From: Peribacillus simplex
Lineage (GTDB): Bacteria > Bacillota > Bacilli > Bacillales > DSM-1321
DNA: 64,000 bases
Assembly (NCBI RefSeq): GCF_030123325.1
Contig: NZ_CP126106.1
Location: forward strand, 1,516,001 to 1,580,000
Direction of reading: 5' to 3'
How positions within the stretch are numbered: the first letter of the stretch is position 1; each line of letters starts with the position of its first letter. Below, in pieces: positions 33,961 through 41,494 of this stretch. The notes under the pieces were generated by a model. That model made no database searches. It had not been told where the DNA came from and saw only the letters and a program-made list of their open reading frames with translations. The position numbers and the translations under genes are program-made.

Positions 33961-34386
33961 ATGAGAAAGTTGATTTTGGTTCTCACAGTGTTGATGGCAG
34001 CGTCGGGTTGTGGAAAGAAAATACCGGAACCTGAAAATTCAGGAGTAGCCATGCAAGGTGTTACTACACTTAAAGCTGCCACCACTGTATCGAGCATCCC
34101 AAACTCAGATGAGGACTTTCGGGTAAAAACTTTTGTAAAAGGCAACTCTGTCTATGTCGAATGCTACTTGAAAAACTATGGATTTTCAGAATCAAATCCT
34201 GAACAATTGGCAACTGTGTCCGTATTTATTGATAATCAAAAGAAAGTCGATATGAAAACGGCAGCATTTATCTTAAAGGATGTCCCAAATGGCATGCATA
34301 AAATTAAGCTGGAAGTCTTGAAAGGTTCAGGTGAAAAAACAGGGTTACAAAAAGAGATTGAGGTACATATCACTTCCTCGATTTAA
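33961..34386 (+). CDS. Small predicted lipoprotein, function unknown
   Basis: A 141-residue protein with a signal peptide and lipobox ASGC (lipidated Cys17), then a short linker and a compact beta-rich domain (FRVKTFVKGNSVYVECYLKN, VFIDNQKKVDM). The fold could be Ig-like, but no family is recognised. It lies between ylbE and ricF, where B. subtilis has no gene as I recall. The ribosome site GGGGGG follows a CCTTTTG/CAAAAGG hairpin at about 33921-33950 that may limit its access. Confidence 0.65.
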   Translation: MRKLILVLTVLMAASGCGKKIPEPENSGVAMQGVTTLKAATTVSSIPNSDEDFRVKTFVKGNSVYVECYLKNYGFSESNPEQLATVSVFIDNQKKVDMKTAAFILKDVPNGMHKIKLEVLKGSGEKTGLQKEIEVHITSSI

Positions 34387-34446
34387 TCAAACCATTAGCA
34401 TCTAAAAGGGAGAAATGGTAAAATGGTTGTGGAGGTGAGCTTGTTA

Positions 34447-34896
34447 ATGCTTGCTACTATGGAAATCATCGACATTTTACAACAGGCTGATGGATTAGCT
34501 GAAATGATCCTTCATTCTGAAATAGGGGAAGAATACCTCATTAGTTTATATAAATTACAAGGCGACAAAGAGGCACAGCGGAAAATTTCCAAGTTTACTT
34601 CGCTAAAGGATCTATTTGAAGATGTTCAAAGGTTCGGTAAATATCATCCGGATTATAAACGCATCAATTTAGAAACCAGGCAAGCTAAACGAGACATGGA
34701 TATGCATCCTGCCGTAGCAAGGTTTAAGCGGGCTGAGACCGAATTGCAATCCGTTCTTGATGAAATAAGCGGAAAAATTGGCCTAGCCGTTTCTGAACAG
34801 GTCAAAACCCCAGCGGGGAATCCATTTTTTGTTTCATCAGGTGGATGTTCAACGGGAAGCTGCGGAACCGGGGGAAGTTGTGGATGCTCTGCTTAA
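34447..34896 (+). CDS. ricF: RicF (YlbF), subunit of the RicAFT complex
   Basis: A 149-residue helical protein. Together with RicA (YmcA) and RicT (YaaT) it forms a Fe-S complex that promotes RNase Y-dependent mRNA maturation and affects competence, biofilm and sporulation in B. subtilis. The conserved FEDVQRFGKYHPDYKRI and FKRAETELQSVLDEIS are present. The C-terminus carries a Gly/Ser-rich tail with four cysteines (GGCSTGSCGTGGSCGCSA) that supply cluster ligands. ATG 34447 is 8 nt after GGAGGTGA. Confidence 0.93.
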   Translation: MLATMEIIDILQQADGLAEMILHSEIGEEYLISLYKLQGDKEAQRKISKFTSLKDLFEDVQRFGKYHPDYKRINLETRQAKRDMDMHPAVARFKRAETELQSVLDEISGKIGLAVSEQVKTPAGNPFFVSSGGCSTGSCGTGGSCGCSA

Positions 34897-35037
34897 GGTA
34901 ATGGCAAGAATGGTCATTCAGGCCGGTATATAAGAACATGCAGCCATCGAAATTCGGGTTGTTACGGAGTTCGGTGGCTGTGTCATGTAAGGAACCTTCG
35001 TCTAGACAGTGGGTCAACCGGATACGTTACAAAGCGA

Positions 35038-35361
35038 TTAACTGCGATATAAGATACAATCCGGACAAAGGTTGCCACAGCAAAACATCTTTTGCTGCGG
35101 TACATAAAAACGATGCCGGAAAACATATAAATGTTCTTCCTGCCGTACGAAAATGGTTTCACAATGAAGCTGCTTGCCACGCATTGAAAGGCTTGCGGCC
35201 TTTTTTATTAAGAAAGAAAGCTTACTATTACCATTTTGTGCCGGGTGATAATGGATATATATAAATGGTATACCTGTGAACTTTTTTATCGAAGCTTGGG
35301 TAATTTCATCATTATCTAATAGATGATCAATAAATTGATGCCAAATTTGGTTTAAATCCAT
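35038..35361 (-). CDS. Conserved hypothetical protein with C-terminal CCGxxCxxC cluster
   Basis: A 107-residue protein antisense to its neighbours ricF and ylbG. It begins MDLNQIWHQFIDHLLDNDEI, has a central basic region (NSKLSFLIKKAASLSMRGK) and ends in FCCGNLCPDCILYRS. The Cys cluster resembles those of small metal- or Fe-S-binding DUF families. AAGGGAG lies 9 nt before the ATG, strong support for a real gene. I cannot name the family. Confidence 0.6.
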   Translation of the reverse strand: MDLNQIWHQFIDHLLDNDEITQASIKKFTGIPFIYIHYHPAQNGNSKLSFLIKKAASLSMRGKQLHCETIFVRQEEHLYVFRHRFYVPQQKMFCCGNLCPDCILYRS

Positions 35362-35497
35362 CGTTGTTTGGCTCCCTTCACAGTATATATATTCACAATA
35401 GTGAGAGAATTTTGTTTATAATCTTTTTTCTTGGTTGAAAGTAAAGATTCTGCTATGCTACACTTAGTTAAAACCTTTATAAAAGGGAGTTATTGAT

Positions 35498-35773
35498 ATG
35501 CTTGGAGCGAGACAGGGAATCATCGTCTATTTACATACATTAAAACAAGCCAAAATGCTTAGGAAATTTGGAAATATCCATTATGTTTCAAAAAAGCTGA
35601 AATATGTAGTGCTTTATACGAATATGGATGAAGTGGAACCACTAGTGGAAAAGCTGAATAATTATTCGTTCGTTAAAAAAGTGGACCTTTCTTACAAGCC
35701 TTTTTTGAAGGTGGAGTTCGAAAACTCCAAACCGGATAAAGCGAAAGAATATGATTATAAAATGGGAATTTGA
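35498..35773 (+). CDS. ylbG: UPF0298 protein YlbG
   Basis: A 91-residue soluble protein, the usual YlbG length, with GIIVYLHTLKQAKMLRKFG at the start and YVVLYTNMDEVEPLVEKL in the middle, suggesting a small alpha/beta fold. Function is unknown. GGGAG precedes the ATG. TTGGTT-17-TATGCT near 35430-35455 is a possible promoter. Confidence 0.88.
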   Translation: MLGARQGIIVYLHTLKQAKMLRKFGNIHYVSKKLKYVVLYTNMDEVEPLVEKLNNYSFVKKVDLSYKPFLKVEFENSKPDKAKEYDYKMGI

Positions 35774-35805
35774 AAAAAGCTGACTCATGCGGAGTCAGCC
35801 TTTTT
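35773..35805. terminator. Bidirectional terminator after ylbG
   Basis: GCTGACTC pairs with GAGTCAGC over ATGCG, with A6 on the left and T5 on the right. It serves ylbG and the converging minus-strand gene. Confidence 0.9.
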
Positions 35806-35827
35806 CAATGTCTGGCATCGGCATCTT

Positions 35828-36217
35828 TCAACCTAATGGGGGCAGATATCTATTCATTCGCAAAATGCCGATTAAGTGTTGGTAGTACAACTCGACTTCT
35901 GCAAATAGCACCGAAGGTTTCACGTCGATTTCAATAATTGGCCTATCCAGTTCCTCCGCCAAGTTCTCAAAAAGCTCATAGCGTTTGTTTTTGGTGGCAT
36001 GAGGGTTCGGTATGCCTTCACGGCAAATGTAAAGTGGCTGGAATTTCCCAGGATCCGTGGGCTGCATGACGATAACCAATGAAGTTACCTTTTTATCATC
36101 TATGGTAGTATGCATGGCCAAAAGCCTCGCAACTCGATGTTTCTGATTGCGGCCCACTTCCAGCAACTCATATATATCGGAATATCCTTGTCCAATTTCA
36201 ATAAAACGTTGAATCAA
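35828..36217 (-). CDS. Conserved hypothetical protein (possibly DUF7147)
   Basis: A 129-residue soluble protein: RFIEIGQGYSDIYELLEV at the N-terminus, KVTSLVIVMQPTDPGKFQPLYICREG in the middle. I recall similar Bacillus proteins at this place being loosely labelled as methylthioribose-kinase-like, but no kinase motif is visible, so I do not use that name. It starts with TTG 36217 after AGGAGAGG. Confidence 0.68.
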   Translation of the reverse strand: MIQRFIEIGQGYSDIYELLEVGRNQKHRVARLLAMHTTIDDKKVTSLVIVMQPTDPGKFQPLYICREGIPNPHATKNKRYELFENLAEELDRPIIEIDVKPSVLFAEVELYYQHLIGILRMNRYLPPLG

Positions 36218-36338
36218 TTAAACCTCTCCTAACTAACTTATTATTCATTACTTTATCATTATCCCTCATAAAAGAGAAGGACAAGTTCATTGACGAATCA
36301 TGACAAAGAAAATTAGATATCAGAGGTTTATCAAAAAA

Positions 36339-36372
36339 AAAAAGCCCTGCAAAAATATGCAGGGTCCTTCTA
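36339..36372 (-). terminator. Minus-strand terminator with no upstream gene
   Basis: CCCTGCA pairs with TGCAGGG across a short A/T loop; on the minus strand a run of about 12 T follows, while the plus side has only weak T. No minus-strand gene is evident between here and rsmD, which starts on the plus strand at 36690. Confidence 0.75.
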
Positions 36373-36426
36373 TGTCTAACTAAGGACCAGAAGGCAAAGG
36401 GAGAGGAGAAACCGGAGGAAGAACTT

Positions 36427-36600
36427 ATGGGGAAACGTAAGCCTTCTCCGCGGTTGGCAACAACACCTAAAAAGGAATGTTGTTATTCACATTATTGCCA
36501 AAACCCACTTTATTATTCAAAATGTAAAAGATTTATAAAAAGAATAGTTATCTTCCTTTCATGGTCCGAAATGATAAGTCGATTTTCATCTTGGAAGTGA
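36427..36600 (+). CDS. Candidate small cysteine-containing protein (57 aa)
   Basis: ATG 36427 sits 8 nt after a good GGAGG site and opens a 57-codon frame with a basic N-terminus (GKRKPSPRLATTPKK), the Cys-rich ECCYSHYCQN, SKCKRF and a hydrophobic/aromatic C-terminus. The ribosome site can pair with downstream CTCC, and TTGGCAA/TTGCCAA repeats lie in the frame, so the region could instead be a structured RNA. No homologue is known to me. Confidence 0.35.
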   Translation: MGKRKPSPRLATTPKKECCYSHYCQNPLYYSKCKRFIKRIVIFLSWSEMISRFSSWK

Positions 36601-36689
36601 AGCCAAATCGCTTTAAATATTGGCTAGCTTTTTCTAATATGTTAGGATAGGAAAGTAACAGAAATTTGTCATAAAATGTGGTGAGGATT

Positions 36690-37265
36690 ATGAGGGTCGT
36701 TTCCGGAATTTGCAAAGGAAGACCACTTAAGGCTGTACCGGGTACAGGAACCCGGCCGACTACTGATAAAGTCAAGGAATCCATTTTCAACATGATTGGT
36801 CCTTATTTCGAAGGAGGGCTGGTCCTCGACTTGTTTGCAGGTAGCGGTGGACTGGGAATTGAAGCGTTAAGCAGAGGCATGGATAAAGCCATATTTGTCG
36901 ACCGGGATTTTAAAGCAAATCAAACAGTTAAGGCCAATTTGGAACTATGCAAGTTTTCAGACCGTGCAGAAGTTTATAAAAATGATTCAGAGCGTGCACT
37001 GAAGGCTTTGGTGAAAAGGGAAATGACTTTTGAATTGATTTTTCTTGATCCACCTTATAAGAAACAAAAGCTTGTCGAAATTCTTGAAGAAATACATAAA
37101 TACCGCTTGCTGAACGATATGGGATACATTGTTTGTGAGCATGGCCATGATGTTACATTGCCAGAAAAAGTTGGTGACTTTACCGTTAAGAGAAAAGAAG
37201 TTTATGGCGTCATTGCCGTTACGATTTATCAATGGGGAAACGTACACGAACAGGGGGAACTATGA
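36690..37265 (+). CDS. rsmD: 16S rRNA (guanine-966-N2)-methyltransferase
   Basis: A 191-residue Rossmann-fold SAM methyltransferase. The N-terminus RVVSGICKGRPLKAVPGTGTRPT binds rRNA and motif I is VLDLFAGSGGLGIEALSRG. The catalytic motif IV is FLDPPYKK. ATG 36690 follows GTGAGG. The coaD ATG abuts its TGA, a pairing conserved across Firmicutes. Confidence 0.93.
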   Translation: MRVVSGICKGRPLKAVPGTGTRPTTDKVKESIFNMIGPYFEGGLVLDLFAGSGGLGIEALSRGMDKAIFVDRDFKANQTVKANLELCKFSDRAEVYKNDSERALKALVKREMTFELIFLDPPYKKQKLVEILEEIHKYRLLNDMGYIVCEHGHDVTLPEKVGDFTVKRKEVYGVIAVTIYQWGNVHEQGEL

Positions 37266-37757
37266 ATGTCCAAAATAGCAATTTGTCCGGGGAGTTTTGA
37301 TCCAATAACATTTGGTCATCTTGATATCATTCAAAGGGGAGCGAATGTTTTTGATGAGGTATATGTGGTCATCGTGAACAATTCAGCGAAAAATTCACTT
37401 TTTACTGTGGAGGAGAGACTGGAATTGATTACTGAAGCGACTGCCCATATGCCCAATGTTAAAGTGGATTTCTATCAGGGATTGACGGTCGACTATGCTG
37501 AAAGCGTTTCCGCGAATGCCATCATCAGGGGATTGAGGGCCACTTCCGACTTTGAATATGAAATGCAGGGAACTTCGATGAACCGATTCCTTAACAATAA
37601 AATAGAGTCATTCTTTATCATGACGAAAAATCAATATTCTTTCTTGAGTTCAAGTATCGTGAAGGAGGTTGCGAAGTATGGCGGGGATATCTCCGAACTA
37701 GTGCCAACTGTCGTCGAGAAAGCTCTGGCCAAAAAATACGAGGAACTGAAAGGATAG
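37266..37757 (+). CDS. coaD: Phosphopantetheine adenylyltransferase
   Basis: A 163-residue enzyme making dephospho-CoA from 4'-phosphopantetheine and ATP. The nucleotidyltransferase motif PGSFDPITFGH (residues 8-18, catalytic His18), IIRGLRATSDFEYE and SFLSSSIVKEVA (the ISSTxVR-like motif) are present. It starts directly at the rsmD stop, and the upstream GGGGGA provides a ribosome site. The repeat element at 37770-38048 follows. Confidence 0.96.
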   Translation: MSKIAICPGSFDPITFGHLDIIQRGANVFDEVYVVIVNNSAKNSLFTVEERLELITEATAHMPNVKVDFYQGLTVDYAESVSANAIIRGLRATSDFEYEMQGTSMNRFLNNKIESFFIMTKNQYSFLSSSIVKEVAKYGGDISELVPTVVEKALAKKYEELKG

Positions 37758-37769
37758 AAAAAAGAGATA

Positions 37770-38048
37770 GCAAACGCGCAACGCTCTGAGTTTGTAGACA
37801 AAAGGAATTGCAATTTTAAATAAAGTTGATTGGAACAAGGGTACGAGACTCCTGACTAGAAAATGGCGTCCATGGGAGACCCCACAGGCGCCAAGAGCGC
37901 CGAGGAGGCTTCCGGACCGCCCGTGGAAGGCGAGTGCCTGGAGTGGAAATCTACTTTCATATTACATTTCCTCAAAAAAAATGTAGCCAATCATTAATAG
38001 TATCGAGTTTGTCTACAGTCTGAGAGCATTGCAAACGCGCAATGCTCT
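37770..38048. repeat. MITE/REP-like extragenic repeat with GC-rich core
   Basis: A roughly 280-bp non-coding element. Imperfect inverted repeats of 25 nt lie at 37778-37802 and 38008-38032 (21 of 25 pair). An 18-nt direct repeat beginning GCAAACGCGCAA occurs at 37770-37787 and 38031-38048 (17 of 18 match). The core (about 37835-37960) is much GC-richer than its surroundings and includes GGGAGACCCCACAGGCG, the dyad GGCGCC...GGCGC-like and GCCTGGAGTGGAAATC. From memory, this core is widespread between genes in Bacillaceae. Confidence 0.7.
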
Positions 38049-38053
38049 TTTTT
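38024..38053 (+). terminator. Terminator at the right end of the repeat element (coaD)
   Basis: GAGCATTG pairs with CAATGCTC across CAAACGCG, followed by T6. It would end rsmD-coaD transcripts that cross the element. Confidence 0.85.
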
Positions 38054-38058
38054 CGGGT

Positions 38059-39276
38059 TTACGAAAGGCCTTTAAATAGCCTTTTGGTAAATATGATGAT
38101 GTATAGGATCAAAAATACGAGTGTTAGAATGGGGCCGAAATCAAGCATGTTCTGATATAGGGAATTCGCATGTTCACCGGAACCGCTGACTGGGAATGCA
38201 TTTATCGGGCTGCCGCTGTACATATTGCCTTTATATAATGGTTCCCAAAGTAAGATGGTAATCATGGATGCCAGTAGGCCATGTGCTATCCTTGCCAGGA
38301 AAAAGGGAGTGAAACGAATGTCTGTTGCGGCAATGATGCTGGCAACTTGCGCTTGAATGCTGAAACCGTTGAAAGCTAAGATGAAACTTGTCATCACAGT
38401 TTGCTGAAAAAGTGTCGCATCTTCGACAGTACTGGTTAATTTTGAACCAAGAGTCATTTCAAACATTCCTGATATGAAGGGGAGGCTTAAGGAATCGGGG
38501 AATTTGAAAATATGTAATATCCCTCCTACCCCCGATGCCAGCAATCCGGTAATGTTCATATGAAATAAAAGTTTGTTCACCACCGAAAAGAGAATGATGA
38601 ACCCCCCGATCATTAATAGGGTTTGAATGGATGAGAGTACCGCATCTCCAAGTAAACTGCCGAATGGTCTTGTTTCTTTTATTCTGGTTCGATGCATTTG
38701 GCTAAAGGCTTGTCTTATGGAGGGGAGCTTGGCCATTACATTTGTATGGGATTTTTCTTCCTTCCAACGGTAAAAACGCATGATGATGCCTACACAAAAA
38801 TTTCCTAGGTAGTGGGAAAGTGCAAGGATGATACCTAAATGAGGATTGTGGAAAAACCCAACGGCAACGGCAACGAACAGGAACAATGGATTGGATGAAT
38901 TAGTAAAACAAACGAGTCTTTCAGCTTCGATGCGGGTCAATTGTTCTTCCTGACGAAGCCTTACAGTGAATTTCGCCCCAGCTGGAAAACCTGATGCAAG
39001 TCCCATCGCCCAAACGAAACCGCCCACTCCGGGTACACGGAATAAGGGACGCATGAATGGTTCGAGCATGACGCCAATGAACCTGACAACACCAAAACTG
39101 ATTAATAACTCCGAGAGAATCAGGAAAGGTAGAAGCGAAGGGAAAACAATTGTCCACCAAATATTCAGTCCGCCTTTGGAAGCTTCAAAGGATTCTTGGG
39201 GGAAGATGATCAAGCCAACTGCCATCATCGTGACGGAGGTAGCTAACAGTACTGTTTTAGATTTTGATTTTAGCAA
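38059..39276 (-). CDS. ylbJ: Sporulation integral membrane protein YlbJ
   Basis: A 405-residue membrane protein with about eight to ten helices and nucleoside-transporter-like (Gate) segments, for example GGLNIWWTIVFPSLLPFLIL, WAMGLASGFPAGAKFT and LAFNGFSIQAQVASI. B. subtilis YlbJ is made in the mother cell under sigma-E and is needed for heat-resistant spores. It starts with TTG 39276 after GAGGAGG. It converges on coaD across the repeat element. Confidence 0.92.
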   Translation of the reverse strand: MLKSKSKTVLLATSVTMMAVGLIIFPQESFEASKGGLNIWWTIVFPSLLPFLILSELLISFGVVRFIGVMLEPFMRPLFRVPGVGGFVWAMGLASGFPAGAKFTVRLRQEEQLTRIEAERLVCFTNSSNPLFLFVAVAVGFFHNPHLGIILALSHYLGNFCVGIIMRFYRWKEEKSHTNVMAKLPSIRQAFSQMHRTRIKETRPFGSLLGDAVLSSIQTLLMIGGFIILFSVVNKLLFHMNITGLLASGVGGILHIFKFPDSLSLPFISGMFEMTLGSKLTSTVEDATLFQQTVMTSFILAFNGFSIQAQVASIIAATDIRFTPFFLARIAHGLLASMITILLWEPLYKGNMYSGSPINAFPVSGSGEHANSLYQNMLDFGPILTLVFLILYIIIFTKRLFKGLS

Positions 39277-39584
39277 AATTCAGCCTCCTCTTGAAGGTTT
39301 CTAAATAAGGGCAGTTCGTTTCGTATATAATAAAATATGAACTTCCTTTTCTCGAGAAGTAAGCGCATGATGGAATTTGGATGGTACCGACATGTATAAA
39401 TGAGGATGATCCGCTCAATGGAATTTTCAATGAAGACCTCACTTTATTGGCTACATAGGTTATATCCGCCATGCTTGTTTCACTGTCAATATAAATAATA
39501 TGCTTCTATAAATCCGTTTAAGACCATAACTTTGAATGAGTGTTATTTCAATATTTTGAACTAGTTACAGCGGGAGGGATATCT
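39277..39584. other. ylbJ-ylbK divergent intergenic region
   Basis: No convincing gene. TTCTCGAGAA at about 39350-39359 is a palindrome, and GTTCATATT on the minus strand resembles a sigma-E -35 element for ylbJ, but I could not find a matching -10. The ylbK side is AT-rich and ends in GGGAGGG. Confidence 0.4.
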
Positions 39585-40382
39585 TTGTCGAAACCAAAGG
39601 TCGGGCTTGCACTTGGGTCAGGAGGAGCTAGGGGGTTTGCACATATTGGCGTGATAAAGGTATTACAGCAAGAAGGCATTCCGATAGATATGATTGCAGG
39701 AAGCAGCATGGGGGCTATGGTTGCTGCCTTTTATGGAGCGGGTTCGGATATCGAGAGGCTGTATAAGTTGTCCCGTGCATTTAAGAGAAAGTATTATTTA
39801 GACTTCACCATACCTAAAATGGGCTTCATTTCGGGTAAACGGACAAAGGATTTAATCAGGGTATTTACATATGGCAAGAAATTTGAAGAACTTGATATTC
39901 CTGTGGCGGTGGTCGCCACTGATATAAAAACGGGGGAAAAAGTCATTTTTCAGGAAGGTCCCATAGCACCAGCTGTAAGGGCAAGCATCTCCATTCCCGG
40001 CATTTTCACTCCCGAAAAAATCGGAAACAGACTGCTTGTTGATGGAGGCGTTGTTGACAGGGTTCCTGTTTCAGTCGTGAAGGATATGGGAGCAGACATC
40101 ATAATTGGTGTGGATGTAGCCCACGTGAAACAGGATATGGAGATAAACTCCATCTATGACGTCATCATGCAAAGCCTCGATATCCTGCAAATGGAGCTGG
40201 TTAAGAGCAGGGAGTTTGCTTCAGACGTCATGATACGCCCCAGGGTGGAGAAATACAGCTCGAAATCATTTACAAACGTACAGGAAATAATTAGTATTGG
40301 AGAAGAAGCGGCAAGAGGAAAGATAGATCAAATTAAGCAGAGTATTGTTACTTGGAAGGAGTCCTTTGAAGATGAGCCGTAA
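39585..40382 (+). CDS. ylbK: Patatin-like phospholipase family protein YlbK
   Basis: A 265-residue serine hydrolase of the NTE/RssA type. The oxyanion loop GSGGARGFAHIG (11-22), nucleophile elbow GSSMG with Ser41, and the catalytic Asp in DGG (VDGGVVD) are all visible. The lipid substrate is unknown. It starts with TTG 39585, 6 nt after GGGAGGG. It overlaps ylbL by 11 nt. Confidence 0.92.
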   Translation: MSKPKVGLALGSGGARGFAHIGVIKVLQQEGIPIDMIAGSSMGAMVAAFYGAGSDIERLYKLSRAFKRKYYLDFTIPKMGFISGKRTKDLIRVFTYGKKFEELDIPVAVVATDIKTGEKVIFQEGPIAPAVRASISIPGIFTPEKIGNRLLVDGGVVDRVPVSVVKDMGADIIIGVDVAHVKQDMEINSIYDVIMQSLDILQMELVKSREFASDVMIRPRVEKYSSKSFTNVQEIISIGEEAARGKIDQIKQSIVTWKESFEDEP

Positions 40383-41397
40383 AATGTATGTACGCACTTT
40401 CCTGGTGGTGGCTATACTTCTCATAGCATCAGCCCTTTATTCCCTACCTTTTTATGTATCAAAACCAGGAATGGCTAAAGAATTGGAGCCGATCATTGAG
40501 GTATCCGGAGGAGATGAAGCAAAAGGAAGCTTTATGTTAACCACTGTAAGGATGGGCCGGGCGAATGTATATTCCTACATGCTGGCGAAGTGGAGCAAAT
40601 ATCAGGAACTCTATCCGGAAACCTCCATTCGAAGCGAAGATGAAACAGATGAAGAATATAATATCAGGCAGCTGCACTTAATGGATGGTTCTAAAAATAA
40701 TGCCATTCAGATCGCATATGAAAAAGCAGGAAAAGAAGTCGATTACGTGTACCTGGGTGTATATGTTTTGGACGTGCTAAAAGGAATGCCGGCAGCTAAA
40801 GAGCTGAAAGCGGGCGATCAAATCATCCAGGTCGATGATGTTAAATTCAAGTCTGCACAGGAGTTCATGAACTATATTAACGGAAAGAAGGCTGGTGACG
40901 AAGTTAAAATAGTGTATAAGCGGGAAGAGACGGAGAAAACGGCCATTCTTTCTTTGCAGCCTTTTAAAAATGACCCAAATAGGGTAGGAATAGGCATTTC
41001 GCTTGATGATAATCGAAAAGTGACCACAACACCGGCGATTTCCATAGATTCAGAACAAATAGGCGGTCCTTCGGCTGGTTTAATGTTTTCATTGGAAATT
41101 TATAATCAATTAACAAAGGGCGATCTAACAAATGGATATGACATAGCGGGTACAGGAACGATGTCAGACGATGGGACAGTCGGTCCAATTGGAGGAATTC
41201 AACAGAAAATAGTTGCAGCCGATAAGTCTGGAGCCGAAATATTCTTTGCCCCTAATGAAAACGGAGCAGCAGGTTCGAATTATGAAGATGCACTTATTGC
41301 AGCAAAGGATATCGACACGGACATGAAGATCGTGCCGGTGGACAACTTTGATGATGCAATAGACTATTTAACGAAGCTAAAAGGAAAGGAAAAATGA
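40372..41397 (+). CDS. ylbL: Membrane-anchored Lon-like PDZ protease YlbL
   Basis: A 341-residue protease with one N-terminal membrane anchor (residues 8-27), a PDZ domain (about 127-205) and a C-terminal Lon-type domain. The catalytic Ser234 lies in GGPSAGL and Lys279 in QQKIVAADKSG. In B. subtilis YlbL, with CtpA, degrades the cell-division inhibitor YneA and lets cells leave the DNA-damage checkpoint. ATG 40372 follows GGAAGGAG and overlaps ylbK. A terminator follows at once. Confidence 0.93.
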   Translation: MSRKMYVRTFLVVAILLIASALYSLPFYVSKPGMAKELEPIIEVSGGDEAKGSFMLTTVRMGRANVYSYMLAKWSKYQELYPETSIRSEDETDEEYNIRQLHLMDGSKNNAIQIAYEKAGKEVDYVYLGVYVLDVLKGMPAAKELKAGDQIIQVDDVKFKSAQEFMNYINGKKAGDEVKIVYKREETEKTAILSLQPFKNDPNRVGIGISLDDNRKVTTTPAISIDSEQIGGPSAGLMFSLEIYNQLTKGDLTNGYDIAGTGTMSDDGTVGPIGGIQQKIVAADKSGAEIFFAPNENGAAGSNYEDALIAAKDIDTDMKIVPVDNFDDAIDYLTKLKGKEK

Positions 41398-41441
41398 AAA
41401 AAAAGCGCAGGCAGTCATCTACTGTTTGCGCTTTTTTTGTT
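41397..41441. terminator. Bidirectional terminator, ylbL / tmcAL
   Basis: AAAAAGCGCAGGCAGT pairs with ACTGTTTGCGCTTTTT around CATCT, with flanking A and T runs. Confidence 0.9.
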
Positions 41442-41494
41442 TATTGATTTTTAATCTTATCTTAAGGATGGTTGGGCCAAGCTTGAACCATTCT

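Noticed and set aside
34938..35264. 108-codon plus-strand frame between ricF and ylbG
   Set aside because: It is antisense to the minus-strand gene at 35038-35361, which has a far better ribosome site and a plausible Cys cluster.
36548..36793. 81-codon minus-strand frame over the rsmD start
   Set aside because: Half of it is antisense to rsmD. The remainder lies in the intergenic region considered under the small-RNA finding; no ribosome site was found.
39257..39472. 71-codon minus-strand frame upstream of ylbJ
   Set aside because: It overlaps the ylbJ start in another frame, has no ribosome site and looks like chance.
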